NCBI RefSeq assembly: GCF_951793255.1
Contig: NZ_OX636706.1
Span: 2,474,001-2,538,000, forward strand
Source: Desulfovibrio piger
Lineage (GTDB): Bacteria > Desulfobacterota > Desulfovibrionia > Desulfovibrionales > Desulfovibrionaceae
Length of the DNA: 64,000 nucleotides
Direction of reading: 5' to 3'
The position numbers and the translations under genes are program-made. Shown here piece after piece: positions 1 to 8,295 of the stretch; position 1 is the stretch's first letter, and every line of letters starts with the position of its first letter. Below the pieces are notes generated by a model, which was not told where the DNA came from, did no database searches, and worked only from the letters and a program-made list of their open reading frames with translations.

Positions 1-244
1 CGATCACCTCGGCCTGCTGCATGCGCGGCAGGATGTCATCCATATCGTCCCGAAGGATGCAGTGCTGCGTTTTCTGACACCCGAGACAGCCCTTGCAAAA
101 ACCGATCTTTTTGTCATGCAGGTTTATCTTTTCCACGGTATGACCGGCTTCCCGCGCTCCCTCGATAAAGGCATCGGCCAGCAGATCAGAATTGCCCATC
201 CGGCGAGGGCTGGAAGAAATGACGAGGACTTTTTTCCCACTCAT
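1..244 (-). CDS. Flavodoxin-fold NAD(P)H-dependent FMN reductase family protein (N-terminal part)
   Basis: Only the first 81 codons are in the window; the gene runs off the left edge. The start ATG at 244 has a good ribosome site (AAGGAG, 7 bases before it). The protein begins with a hydrophobic beta strand (KVLVISSSP) followed by RRMGNSD, the FMN-phosphate-binding loop of the NADPH-dependent FMN reductase/iron-sulfur flavoprotein family. A short cysteine cluster follows (CKGCLGC, then QKTQHC), as in flavodoxin-family proteins that bind a [4Fe-4S] cluster. It is probably a cytoplasmic flavin reductase or electron carrier. Fold assignment is confident; the electron partner is unknown. Confidence 0.8.
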   Translation of the reverse strand, partial: MSGKKVLVISSSPRRMGNSDLLADAFIEGAREAGHTVEKINLHDKKIGFCKGCLGCQKTQHCILRDDMDDILPRMQQAEVI

Positions 245-583
245 GGATCTTTCTCCTTTTGGCTCTGACCGGGACACAGACAGATGACAGCGGCCGGCCA
301 CGTGAACGGGCAGATGGTCTTCTTTGAAGGCCCGTTCGTCAACCGTTTTTCATAAAAAGTTCCGGAGACGACCGCCGTGCCCTCCTCTCCCCTGCTGTCC
401 TTTCCGGGCCGGATAAAAGCCCCTCCCCGCCCCTGCTCCGTAATCTCCGGGGACTGGCGAGCCCGGCAGTCAGATCCTTTGCTGTTTTTGCCCGCCGCGC
501 GGAGCACCCTGTAAGGATGCAGGATACAAAAACAGCCCCTTCTCAGGGGCTGTTCATGGAGCATGGTTACAGCTGTCGGGCGA
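245..583. other. Intergenic region, promoter side of the flavodoxin gene
   Basis: No credible gene is seen here. It holds the leader of the leftward flavodoxin gene and, at its right end, the terminator of the trmJ operon. Short open frames have arginine/proline-rich translations and no ribosome sites. Confidence 0.5.
526..554 (-). terminator. Rho-independent terminator after trmJ
   Basis: A perfect 10-bp inverted repeat (AACAGCCCCT / AGGGGCTGTT, loop of 4) is followed on the minus strand by a run of T. It lies about 30 bases beyond the trmJ stop and closes the DUF1786-paaK-DUF456-trmJ run. Confidence 0.9.
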
Positions 584-1345
584 CTAGGCCTTATTGCCGC
601 CATCCAGCTTGTTACGGACCTGACGGCACAATCCCATCAGCGCGTCGTATTCATGCCGCCGCACCTGGGCCCGGGCCAGCAGGCGCCGCCACGGCATCAG
701 GAAATAATCCGGGTTGTCCCCGTGCAGGCAATCCAGACGCAGCAGCATGTCCTTCAGATTGTCCAGCAGACGCTCGTAGTCGGCAGAGGAGATGACGCGG
801 CCGGAGCCGCCCTCCGCCGGAGCCTTTTCCCCGGCAGCCTCATGCTGGCGGGCCCGTACGGCCTTGGCGCACTCATACAGCAGCAGCAATACCGACTGCG
901 CCAGATTGAGGGAGCTGGCCTCGGGATTGGTGGGGATGGTCACCAGCCGCTGGCAATGCTGGATGGCATCATTATCCAGCCCCCGATCCTCAGGGCCGAA
1001 CACGATGGCTACCTTTTCTCCCCGCTCCAGGGCCTGGGCCACTTCTCCCGCGGCCTGCTCGGGGGAAAGCAGGGAACGTCGCCAGCCACCTGTCCGGGCC
1101 GTCGTCCCGATGACCAGCGAGCAATCCGCCACGGCAGCCGACACGTCCGGCAGGACCTGGACGTCATCCAGCACGCCCTGCCCTTTGGGAGTGGCCAGAG
1201 GACGGGCTTTTTCCCTGTCCCAGCGCTCCGGCGCCACCAGACGGATGCTGTGGCTGCCCATATTCACACAGGCGCGGGCAGCCATGCCGATATTCTCGGG
1301 AAAGCGCGTCTGAACCAAAACAACTTGTAACAAATCCAGTGACAT
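584..1345 (-). CDS. trmJ: tRNA (cytidine/uridine-2'-O-)-methyltransferase, TrmJ type (SPOUT)
   Basis: A SPOUT-class RNA 2'-O-methyltransferase of 253 residues, expected to methylate position 32 of the tRNA anticodon loop using S-adenosylmethionine. The three SPOUT motifs are visible: ENIGMAARA near residue 20, FGPEDRGL near 118, and IPTNPEASSLNLAQSV near 138, which forms the trefoil-knot cofactor site. The C-terminal third is helical, as in TrmJ. I chose ATG 1345, which has GAGG five bases upstream; a GTG two codons earlier is possible. It is the last gene of a four-gene minus-strand run, 7 bases after the DUF456 gene, and is followed by a strong terminator. Family is certain; TrmJ rather than another TrmH-type enzyme is likely from length and motif 3. 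Confidence 0.88.
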   Translation of the reverse strand: MSLDLLQVVLVQTRFPENIGMAARACVNMGSHSIRLVAPERWDREKARPLATPKGQGVLDDVQVLPDVSAAVADCSLVIGTTARTGGWRRSLLSPEQAAGEVAQALERGEKVAIVFGPEDRGLDNDAIQHCQRLVTIPTNPEASSLNLAQSVLLLLYECAKAVRARQHEAAGEKAPAEGGSGRVISSADYERLLDNLKDMLLRLDCLHGDNPDYFLMPWRRLLARAQVRRHEYDALMGLCRQVRNKLDGGNKA

Positions 1346-1352
1346 GATCACC

Positions 1353-1964
1353 TCAACACAGCCAGTTCTTCAGCAGCATCACGACCTGCCCGGGTTCCGG
1401 CACCACAGGACGCAACGGCGGCGGTACCGGAGCCATATCCGGCCAGATGCGGTGGGCCGTCAGCACGACCATGGCGCTGCCCGTGCCCAGTTTGCAGACC
1501 GTTCCCAGAAAACGCCCCATCATGGTGCCGAAGGCCGCATCAAAGGCCTCCTTGCCGGGACGGCCACGCAGCAGTTCCATGACCAGGCAGCCCAGCCAGG
1601 CGCCCACCAGAGCCCCGATGAACGCCCCCAGCCCGAAAAAGAGCGGTGCCAGAAAGATGGCCCCGGCGATGGCCCCCACCATACCGGCCACGGTGCCGGA
1701 CGTGCTGGAGCCGTGCCGTTTGGCATTCATGACCTGCACGCCCATTTCCAGCACCTCGCCCAGGACAGCCAGGCCCAGGAACATGATCCAGAACCAGACA
1801 TCCAGGGCCCCGGCGGCCGGGTGCAGGAACTTCCACAACACCACCAGCAGCACCACCACCCAGTTGGCGGGCAGGCCAAGGATGTTGAGCAGCAGGATCA
1901 GCCCCAGCAGGACGATGAACGCATAGGCCAGACTGAACGAGGCCAGCGCGATGAATCCTTCCAT
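1353..1964 (-). CDS. DUF456 family membrane protein
   Basis: A 203-residue integral membrane protein with about five hydrophobic segments. Glycine-rich stretches around residues 90-135 (AGMVGAIAGAIF, GAFIGALVGAWLG) are characteristic of DUF456, a family of small bacterial membrane proteins without a known biochemical role. It starts 5 bases after the paaK stop and ends 7 bases before trmJ, so all three are probably co-translated. No catalytic motif is visible. The function cannot be inferred from the neighbours, which are a CoA ligase and a tRNA methylase. Confidence 0.8.
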   Translation of the reverse strand: MEGFIALASFSLAYAFIVLLGLILLLNILGLPANWVVVLLVVLWKFLHPAAGALDVWFWIMFLGLAVLGEVLEMGVQVMNAKRHGSSTSGTVAGMVGAIAGAIFLAPLFFGLGAFIGALVGAWLGCLVMELLRGRPGKEAFDAAFGTMMGRFLGTVCKLGTGSAMVVLTAHRIWPDMAPVPPPLRPVVPEPGQVVMLLKNWLC

Positions 1965-1969
1965 ACAGG

Positions 1970-3268
1970 CTACTTCTTGACGCGGTTGTCGTACACGCGC
2001 ACGGCCTTGCCTTCGCTGCTGGGCAGGCTATTGCTCTGCACCAGCTCCACGCGCGGCGTAACCAGGATTTCGTCACGCAGCCGCTGGGCGATGGTCTTCT
2101 GCAGGCCCTGCAGGCAGCGCATGTCTTCCACGAAGTACTCGTCGCGGATCTCCACCTGCACGCGCATGACGTCGCCGATACCGTCGTTCTCCAGCAGGAT
2201 GCAGTAGTTCTGCCCCACTTCGGGGAAGGTCATGATGACCTGTTCGATCTGCATGGGATAGACGTTGACGCCCTTGATGATGAACATGTCGTCCGCGCGG
2301 CCCAGGATGCGGTCGATGCGGCGATGATGACGGCCGCAGGAGCATTCCCCGGGCAGGAAGCGGGTCAGGTCGCGGGTGCGGTAACGCAGGATGGGCATGC
2401 CCTGACGGCACAGGCAGGTCATGACCAGTTCGCCGATCTCGCCGTCGGGCACGGGCTCGCCGGTCTTGGGATCCACGATCTCCGGCAGGTACGCGTCTTC
2501 CCAGACATGCAGGCCGTTCTGGTTCTGGCATTCAAAGGCCACGCCCGGGCCGTTCATCTCGGAGAGGCCGTAGGAGTTGTAGGCCTTCATGTCGAAAAGT
2601 TCTTCGATGCGGCGCCGGAATTCCACCGTATAGGGCTCGGCCCCCACCACGGCGATGCGCAGGGGGAAGTCGCGCGGGTCCTCACCCATATTGCGCAGAT
2701 GTTCGCCAAGGATGAGCGCGTAGGACGGCAGGATATGGGCGACCGTTGTCTTGAAGTCCTTGGCCAGCTTGATCTGGCGGCGCGAGTTGCCGGGACCGGC
2801 CGGGATGGTCATGCAGCCCAGGCGCTCGGCACCGAAATGGATCCCCAGGCCCCCGGTGAACAGGCCGTAACCGGACATGTTCTGGAACACGTCATCACGG
2901 CGTACGCCTACCATATAGAGGCAGCGGGCCATCAGATCGGCCCAGCTATTGATGTCGTTCTGCGTATGGCAGATGGCCACAGGACTGCCCGTGGTACCAC
3001 TGGAGCAGTGCATGCGCACAATCTCGCTGCGCGGTACGCACAGGAGCCCCGTGGGATACTGGTCCCGCAGATCCTGCTTGGTGGTGAAGGGGATGCGCCG
3101 GATGTCGTCCAGCGACGTGATGCTCTCAGGCGTCACACCGGCTTCATCCAGACGGCGGCGATAGAACTCGCTCTTGCGCACATGGGCCACGGTGGCCTTG
3201 AGGCGCGTCAGCTGGGTGTGTTCGATCTGGTCCCTGCTCCACAATTCCGCTGCATCGAAAACTTCCAT
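1970..3268 (-). CDS. paaK: Phenylacetate-CoA ligase family protein (PaaK-like, AMP-forming)
   Basis: A 432-residue adenylate-forming ligase of the PaaK family, which activates an aryl-acetate with ATP and CoA. The phosphate-binding loop SSGTTGSP is at about residues 91-98. Later core motifs are present (YNSYGLSEMNGPG; YRTRDL; the GRADDMFIIKGVNVYP hinge followed by the C-terminal lid). Length is normal for PaaK. The start has AAGG seven bases upstream. In anaerobes such enzymes often act after indolepyruvate/2-oxoacid oxidoreductases in aromatic amino-acid breakdown, but no such genes are in the window, so the true acid substrate is open. It follows the DUF1786 gene by 33 bases on the same strand. 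Confidence 0.88.
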   Translation of the reverse strand: MEVFDAAELWSRDQIEHTQLTRLKATVAHVRKSEFYRRRLDEAGVTPESITSLDDIRRIPFTTKQDLRDQYPTGLLCVPRSEIVRMHCSSGTTGSPVAICHTQNDINSWADLMARCLYMVGVRRDDVFQNMSGYGLFTGGLGIHFGAERLGCMTIPAGPGNSRRQIKLAKDFKTTVAHILPSYALILGEHLRNMGEDPRDFPLRIAVVGAEPYTVEFRRRIEELFDMKAYNSYGLSEMNGPGVAFECQNQNGLHVWEDAYLPEIVDPKTGEPVPDGEIGELVMTCLCRQGMPILRYRTRDLTRFLPGECSCGRHHRRIDRILGRADDMFIIKGVNVYPMQIEQVIMTFPEVGQNYCILLENDGIGDVMRVQVEIRDEYFVEDMRCLQGLQKTIAQRLRDEILVTPRVELVQSNSLPSSEGKAVRVYDNRVKK

Positions 3269-3301
3269 GTCAAAACCTTATTGCTGCTTGTCCATCTTGA
3301 A

Positions 3302-4369
3302 TTACAAACGCCCGGCGGCGTCGCCCCTGTGCGCCCATCCCCAGAGCAGGCCAAAACAGCCTGCCAGCATCATATCGCCATACGGGGCCAGGAACTGTCC
3401 CTGTCCCTGCAAAAATTCCCGCTTCGGTCCCAGTATATAGGTGGGTTCGTAGCCTCCGGCCTCCTCACAGTAGGGACCGAACGCCGTCCCGTGCCCTCCG
3501 TGTGCAAGGACCTCCTCGCACGGCAGCCAGGAACGCCGGAACTGCTCAAGATCCGCAAGGTATTCCTGCAGGGTACGCATGCCGGTATGATGCTCGTAGA
3601 TGCCGCGGACCTGTCCCTGATAGACCAGCGCCGCCACCGTATGGCTGTTGCCCACATTGATGATGGTAATCCCTTCGCGCCAGCTCCGCTTCATGACTTC
3701 CGGCACGCACAAGGCGCCCAGCAGGGCACAGGTCCCCGTATCCGCCACCGGGCCGCCAGTTTTTTTCTGCAAGGCCAGCAGACGGGTGCATTCCGCCGGC
3801 GGCTGTTCGTAGATCCAGTTGGCCGGCAGGGCCGATGCCTGCAGCAGGGCCGTCCAGGCCTGCATGCGTCCCATGCGGTTGCCGTTGGGATGAAAACCAT
3901 GATCCTGACAGCCCGCCAGTACCAGATGTGGCAACGGGAGCCCGGCCTGCCGCAGCAGTCCGGCAAAAAATTCCGGGGAATAATCGGAAAGAGGTACCGG
4001 CACGGCACCGGCCGGACACTGCTCCGCTACCTGGACGCCCATGCTGCGGACGACTTCGGGGTTGTCGTGCAGGGCGCTGGCAGCACTGGCGGTACTGTAG
4101 ACAGCAAACCCCGCCTTGATGTGGTCACGCACGGCAAGGCCAAAGCCGCCACCGATATTTTCACCATACAGCCATACCGGCTGCTTGAGCAGGGTCAGCT
4201 CACGAATGCGCTGCGCGGCCAGACGGGCCGGTGAAGGCAGGACGAAGCGTGGCCAGTTGTGGACTTCCAGTCCCGGACGGGCCAAAAGGACATCCTGGGT
4301 GCCGCTGCCGATATCGACACAAAGGACAGGACCTGTTTTTTGTAAAAAAGTACGAACACCGTCATCCAT
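3302..4369 (-). CDS. DUF1786 family protein (ASKHA-like fold)
   Basis: A 355-residue protein of the DUF1786 (COG4012) family. The N-terminal CVDIGSGTQDVLL resembles the phosphate-1 loop of the actin/Hsp70/sugar-kinase superfamily, and IINVGNSHTVAAL near residue 225 looks like its second phosphate loop, so nucleotide binding is likely. Databases have sometimes called it a putative pyruvate formate-lyase activating enzyme, but no radical-SAM CxxxCxxC motif is present and I do not use that name. I chose ATG 4369, preceded by GGAGAAAAACC. The longer frame upstream to 4507 has no ribosome site. It heads the run with paaK. Confidence 0.75.
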   Translation of the reverse strand: MDDGVRTFLQKTGPVLCVDIGSGTQDVLLARPGLEVHNWPRFVLPSPARLAAQRIRELTLLKQPVWLYGENIGGGFGLAVRDHIKAGFAVYSTASAASALHDNPEVVRSMGVQVAEQCPAGAVPVPLSDYSPEFFAGLLRQAGLPLPHLVLAGCQDHGFHPNGNRMGRMQAWTALLQASALPANWIYEQPPAECTRLLALQKKTGGPVADTGTCALLGALCVPEVMKRSWREGITIINVGNSHTVAALVYQGQVRGIYEHHTGMRTLQEYLADLEQFRRSWLPCEEVLAHGGHGTAFGPYCEEAGGYEPTYILGPKREFLQGQGQFLAPYGDMMLAGCFGLLWGWAHRGDAAGRL

Positions 4370-4500
4370 GGTTTTTCTCCAGGCCAAACAATAGCAAAGT
4401 TTGCCGTTTCTTGGTGTACCGGTTAGCCGGGCCCAAGGCAAGCCCCCAGCCTTTCCGGCAGGGCTGCTCAAAAAAATTTTTCCCAAATGCAAAAAAGTTC

Positions 4501-4529
4501 TTGCCAAGCCACCCGGTTTTCTGTATCAC
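4501..4529 (+). promoter_or_regulatory. Sigma-70-type promoter of tRNA-Leu
   Basis: TTGCCA (4501-4506) and TATCAC (4524-4529) are separated by exactly 17 bases. The tRNA begins ten bases after the -10, consistent with a very short leader. Confidence 0.6.
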
Positions 4530-4538
4530 TCCACTTGT

Positions 4539-4623
4539 GCCGAGGTGGTGGAATTGGTAGACACGCTATCTTGAGGTGGTAGTGGCAACCGCCGTGCGGG
4601 TTCGATTCCCGCCCTCGGCACCA
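4539..4623 (+). tRNA. tRNA-Leu (anticodon GAG)
   Basis: A class II tRNA of 85 bases including an encoded CCA end. The acceptor arm GCCGAGG (4539-4545) pairs with CCTCGGC (4613-4619). The anticodon stem CTATC/GGTAG encloses loop TTGAGGT, giving anticodon GAG at 4573-4575. The T arm contains GGTTCGATTCC. A long variable arm, as expected for leucine, lies between. It is followed directly by a terminator. Confidence 0.96.
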
Positions 4624-4633
4624 GCAAGACATC

Positions 4634-4671
4634 AAGGGTTGTGGCAACTAGCCGCAACCCTTTCTTTTTTT
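4634..4671 (+). terminator. Terminator after tRNA-Leu
   Basis: AAGGGTTGTGG and CCGCAACCCTT pair with one G-T, around a 7-base loop, and are followed by TTCTTTTTTT. It ends the tRNA-Leu transcript. Confidence 0.88.
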
Positions 4672-5158
4672 GTTGTTTCGAGCAGCGCTACAAGCCCATC
4701 CTGTCCCCTGTTTTTCCTGCCTTGACGAATTTGGGTCAAACAGGTGGTACAAAAGGTGCCTCAAATGCCATCCGCTGCCGCTTCTTCCGCTCACCCGCAC
4801 GGCACTTGCCACTCCCACCCAGCAACCCGCCGTTCCGGCCAGCATCTTCTTTGCGTGGGACGCATCTTCTATTTTCGTTGTGCTCTGCCTGCTGCTGCCC
4901 AAAAAACGTCTGGGGAATGCCGAGATACGCCTGAGCCTGGGAACATGTTTTCGTCAGGAAGCCAAACTGCTTGCCTGCCAGCTTTTTGCCCTGCTGTATG
5001 CTTCATTGCCTGGCGTACCTGATCTTCCCACGCTGCGGCATATCCTTGTCCGGCATCTGTCTTCCATGCAGGGAAAGGATGTCAGAGAATACGGACGACT
5101 CCCAAGGCCGTCTTCCTCTCCGCCCCGCGGCAGAAGGATAGAAAAGAGCCTGTCCGCC
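4672..5158. other. Intergenic region, no supported gene
   Basis: About 490 bases between the tRNA-Leu terminator and the 3' end of the MFS gene. All three forward frames contain open stretches (for example 4670-5272), but their translations are low-complexity, overlap each other and lack ribosome sites. I see no integrase remnant that I can defend and no copy of the tRNA 3' end. Confidence 0.45.
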
Positions 5159-6361
5159 CTATTCGGAACCAAGCACAGCCCGATATTGGGGAGCGACGAA
5201 TTTGAGGAATATCCCCAGCGAGACAAGCTGCCCCCAGGCTGCAACCATATAGGCAATATCCATCCCCAATGACTGAGAGATGATCCCTCCCATCAGGAGG
5301 GAAAGACATATGCCGCTATCCATCCCGATAAAGTACATTGCATTGGCAACTCCCCGCTTTGTCTTGTCCGCCAGATATACAAGTACTGTCTGATAGCTGG
5401 GCAGAAGAGCCCCCAGAGATATGCCCAGCAGCCCCCCGCATCCCAGAAAAAGTACGGGAGATGTCGTCCGGGCAAGGAGCAACGCAGCGCCCAGCGCCAC
5501 AAGATCCGCCATACAGACCAGAATGACGAGATAGCCTTTATCTACAATATAGCCGGAGAACAGACGGCTTACCAAGAGCCCTATCCCCATCAGCAGGAAA
5601 AAAGCACTGGCATAGGAATCCATGCCAGTGTCTCTGGCCAGCACTGAGGTATAATTCGAGATCATCCCCAGCATGAAGGCTGCAATGAACAAAGAGGCCA
5701 GTGCATAGAGGCCTTGCGGCATGAAAAACATGTCCCAGGTAGGCTTTCTGTGTTTTGCTGCCTGTATTTTTTTCGGAGCCGTGATGAATAACTGCAAAAA
5801 AGTACCCAGCATGGCAAAGACAAAGGGCAAGCCAAAAGCAGCGGCATAGGAATATTTGTTTGTCACATACAAGCCCAGCATGGGGCCAAGGATCATCCCC
5901 AGCGACAACATACTGCTGAATACCCCGATCCCCATCCCCAATTTTTTCTCAGGGATAAAGCTGACTGCCATCGTTGCCTGCGAAGTGGTCATGATGGAAA
6001 AGCTTATGCCATGCAACAAACGTATGCCGATAAAAAGCGAGATCGTTGCCGCCATAAAAGTCAGAGGGAAAAAGATAGCACAGCAGGTGGTAGCAATCAG
6101 TAGGAGACGCTTGCAGTCCATCATATCTGACATCATCCCGGAAAAAGGACGCACCGCAAGGGCGACCAGGGGAAAGGCTGCGAGACCTATGCCCATCACC
6201 GATTCTTTACAGTGAAGGACATCGATCAAATACAACGGAAGCACAGGCATTACTGAATATATAGCCATACATGTGCAAAGGTTTGCGATACAAATTAAGT
6301 AAAAATCATTTTTAAAAAGTATATTATCGTTATTATTTTTAGTATTCTCGCCATTTTTCAT
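5159..6361 (-). CDS. Major facilitator superfamily (MFS) transporter
   Basis: A 400-residue inner-membrane transporter with about 12 membrane helices. The motif between helices 2 and 3 reads PFSGMMSDMMDCKRLL, the usual MFS G-x-x-x-D-R/K-x-G/R-R/K-like loop in a degenerate form. The central cytoplasmic loop contains KKIQAAKHRKP. The N-terminus is short, polar and asparagine-rich (KNGENTKNNND). An excellent ribosome site (AGGAGG, 6 bases) precedes the start. The upstream DNA is strikingly AT-rich compared with neighbours, which fits horizontal acquisition. The substrate is not predictable; a drug/metabolite efflux or sugar-type exporter is possible. Confidence 0.85.
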   Translation of the reverse strand: MKNGENTKNNNDNILFKNDFYLICIANLCTCMAIYSVMPVLPLYLIDVLHCKESVMGIGLAAFPLVALAVRPFSGMMSDMMDCKRLLLIATTCCAIFFPLTFMAATISLFIGIRLLHGISFSIMTTSQATMAVSFIPEKKLGMGIGVFSSMLSLGMILGPMLGLYVTNKYSYAAAFGLPFVFAMLGTFLQLFITAPKKIQAAKHRKPTWDMFFMPQGLYALASLFIAAFMLGMISNYTSVLARDTGMDSYASAFFLLMGIGLLVSRLFSGYIVDKGYLVILVCMADLVALGAALLLARTTSPVLFLGCGGLLGISLGALLPSYQTVLVYLADKTKRGVANAMYFIGMDSGICLSLLMGGIISQSLGMDIAYMVAAWGQLVSLGIFLKFVAPQYRAVLGSE

Positions 6362-6588
6362 ATAAACCTCCTTTATGCATCATCATTATCGAATTATACG
6401 ATTTAAATTATATATGATGATTACAATTATCAACATTCCAAACGACAAAGATGAAAAATACTGTATCTCCATTTTATTCCCTTATGCAGGATACAAGCCA
6501 CACGCAGGATGCGGAGAGGACATTTCTTCGTAATCTTGACAGCCTGTTGCCTCCCTGAGCACTATATTCATCAACGGGAGGTTTCAGT
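6362..6588. promoter_or_regulatory. AT-rich divergent control region
   Basis: This 227-base gap separates two divergent genes. The part next to the MFS gene (6380-6435) is very AT-rich. It contains a minus-strand TATAAT (6407-6412) 15 bases from TTGATA (6428-6433), and TCATCA/TGATGA arms at about 6380 and 6415. The rightward side has TTGACA at 6536-6541, but its best -10 (TATATT, 6563-6568) is too far away (21 bases) to be convincing. Confidence 0.35.
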
Positions 6589-8058
6589 ATGAAGCGGCTC
6601 CTTCATTGTCATCAGTATCATTTTTGCATCTTTTTGCTGTTCATATCGTCTCTGTTTTTTCCCTATACAGATACGATATATGCCGTCCCCTCCGACCCTT
6701 CGGAAGGCTTCATCATGGACATGGCACCACTCCTTGGCAGCAATGGACGGGTCAAAGCCATTGCCCCGGGCTGCCGGGCCATGACCGGCTTTCTTGATGG
6801 CGCCCCTTTTGTCTGGAGCCGGGACTTTGGCCTGGTCCGCCTTGCTCCTCCTCCCAAATATTTCGGCATGGGGGACTTCGTAAGCGATGACGGGAGCTCC
6901 ATGCTGGGGTTCGTATCCATCAATGATGCCAGCCATCCTGCCCCGTACGGCCAGACCTGGGCACGCCCCGGTTTTATCTGGCGCTACGGCGAGCCCCTGC
7001 AGTACATGTCCGGGCATGGCATCGTAGATGTCGAATGGTACGGCCTGTCTGCGGATGGCGATACGGCCTTGGGCTATGGCAAAAGAAAGCCCCCCTCTGC
7101 CCCAACAACTGCAAAAGGCAAGGCTGTTGAAAATCTGGAATTGACGCCGCATCACAACCGCTGGTTTTCCATCAGGAACAAAAAACTGTTCCGAGTGCTG
7201 GACAAAATCACCCGGCCTGACGCCAGCCCGTACTACAGGCTCCTGAGCCGCGACGGCAAAAAGCTGCTGCAAAAGCAGCATGACAACAGCGTCCAGGTCG
7301 TCGATCTGCAAACAGGCAAACTATGTCCGCTTACATTTGGCGGTGTGCTGCCCCACGCCTCTGCAGATTTGGCCAAGGGGGAGAAATGCATCCTGCAAGC
7401 AGGTGATCCGCAAAATCCTCTCTTCCGCTGGGGAAGATGGCCGGGCTTTCGCCGCAGCCGTCTTCTTTCGGACAGCGAACTGAAAAAAGCGGCGCCAGAC
7501 AGCCCCCTGCATGCGGACTGGATTCTTGATGATTTCTTTTGTTCGATCCCCAGCTTTGATGCCCGTTTCACCCTCTGTGCACTCTATCTGAAGAAAGTGC
7601 CCAAGAAGCCTGTCCGCCGCCCATCCCTCCTTGACGCCACAAGCCTGACCGTTCTGGTCCGGCTGGATGCCAAGGGGAACGATATCCCCATCGACGATGG
7701 CCCGGCGCTGATGGGGCTGGATATCAGTGATGATGGCAAAACCATCCTCTACGAGATGGATGCTGAGATCTGGGTCTGGAATGAAGGCCTTGTCCTGCCT
7801 CATGACAGCGTTCCCCGTCCCATGCCGCTCGCGCGCTATCTGGAGCATTTCGGGCTGTCTCTGCCTTCGGAGCGAACCATAAAATCGGCTGTCATGAGCC
7901 CGGACGGGCAATGCTTTTTTGGCGAGCTTGCCCTGTTTGGTGACGAGCAATTCCCCTGTAAACAGTTCCTTGCCTGCATCAAGGGGAACCCTCCGCGGCC
8001 TCACTGGGACCTGAACAGCAAAAAAATATCGAACCGTGGGGGCCAGCCTGCCCGATAG
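6589..8058 (+). CDS. Exported protein with HAF-repeat-like / beta-propeller-like segments
   Basis: A 489-residue protein that I do not recognise as a named gene. It starts with a basic stretch and a long hydrophobic core (residues 12-25), with likely cleavage near residue 32, so it is exported. Several segments follow a pattern like that of extracellular HAF-repeat proteins: a G-A/F-x-W strand followed later by S-x-D-G-x-x-x-x-G-Y/F (APFVWSRDFG, SDDGSSMLGF, PGFIWRYGE, SADGDTALGYG, SDDGKTILYE, SPDGQCFFGE). This suggests a beta-propeller. The ribosome site GGGAGG is well placed. It stands alone, between an AT-rich control region and an IS element. The role is unknown; surface or periplasmic binding is possible. 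Confidence 0.6.
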   Translation: MKRLLHCHQYHFCIFLLFISSLFFPYTDTIYAVPSDPSEGFIMDMAPLLGSNGRVKAIAPGCRAMTGFLDGAPFVWSRDFGLVRLAPPPKYFGMGDFVSDDGSSMLGFVSINDASHPAPYGQTWARPGFIWRYGEPLQYMSGHGIVDVEWYGLSADGDTALGYGKRKPPSAPTTAKGKAVENLELTPHHNRWFSIRNKKLFRVLDKITRPDASPYYRLLSRDGKKLLQKQHDNSVQVVDLQTGKLCPLTFGGVLPHASADLAKGEKCILQAGDPQNPLFRWGRWPGFRRSRLLSDSELKKAAPDSPLHADWILDDFFCSIPSFDARFTLCALYLKKVPKKPVRRPSLLDATSLTVLVRLDAKGNDIPIDDGPALMGLDISDDGKTILYEMDAEIWVWNEGLVLPHDSVPRPMPLARYLEHFGLSLPSERTIKSAVMSPDGQCFFGELALFGDEQFPCKQFLACIKGNPPRPHWDLNSKKISNRGGQPAR

Positions 8059-8130
8059 GCGCAGGAAGATTCTAGAGGAGTGTCTGGCGTCCTGATTTTA
8101 TTTACAAGGGCAGTTTCGTCCTTGTATGCC

Positions 8131-8181
8131 CCGGTGCCCTAAAATCCCAAGTCTTCACTGCTCAGGGGCTTTAGGGACCGG
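8131..8181. repeat. Long imperfect hairpin between the exported protein and the IS element
   Basis: CCGGTGCCCTAAAATCCC (8131-8148) can fold on GGGGCTTTAGGGACCGG (8165-8181). Stems CCGG, CCCTAAA and CCC are interrupted by one- and two-base mismatches, and the loop is about 16 bases. No T-run follows, so it is not a classic terminator. A shorter hairpin (ACAAGG...CCTTGT) lies just upstream at 8104-8124. Confidence 0.5.
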
Positions 8182-8295
8182 CAATCAGCTAGGCATCTCA
8201 TGGAAAGGAAGACCTGAACAAGTCCCCTGTGGCGGCTTCACAAAGGCGACACGGTTATCGCGCCAGTTATCCGTAGTACGGCGGGTCAGGCCAGA

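Noticed and set aside
3302..4369. Naming the DUF1786 gene a pyruvate formate-lyase activating enzyme.
   Set aside because: No radical-SAM cysteine motif is present; the sequence looks like an actin/sugar-kinase-fold protein.
4670..5272. A 200-codon plus-strand frame after tRNA-Leu, considered as an integrase remnant.
   Set aside because: No tyrosine-recombinase motif, overlap with the MFS gene end, competing frames of similar length, and no ribosome site.
6536..6568. TTGACA...TATATT as promoter of the exported HAF-like gene.
   Set aside because: The spacing of 21 bases is too long for a standard sigma-70 promoter.
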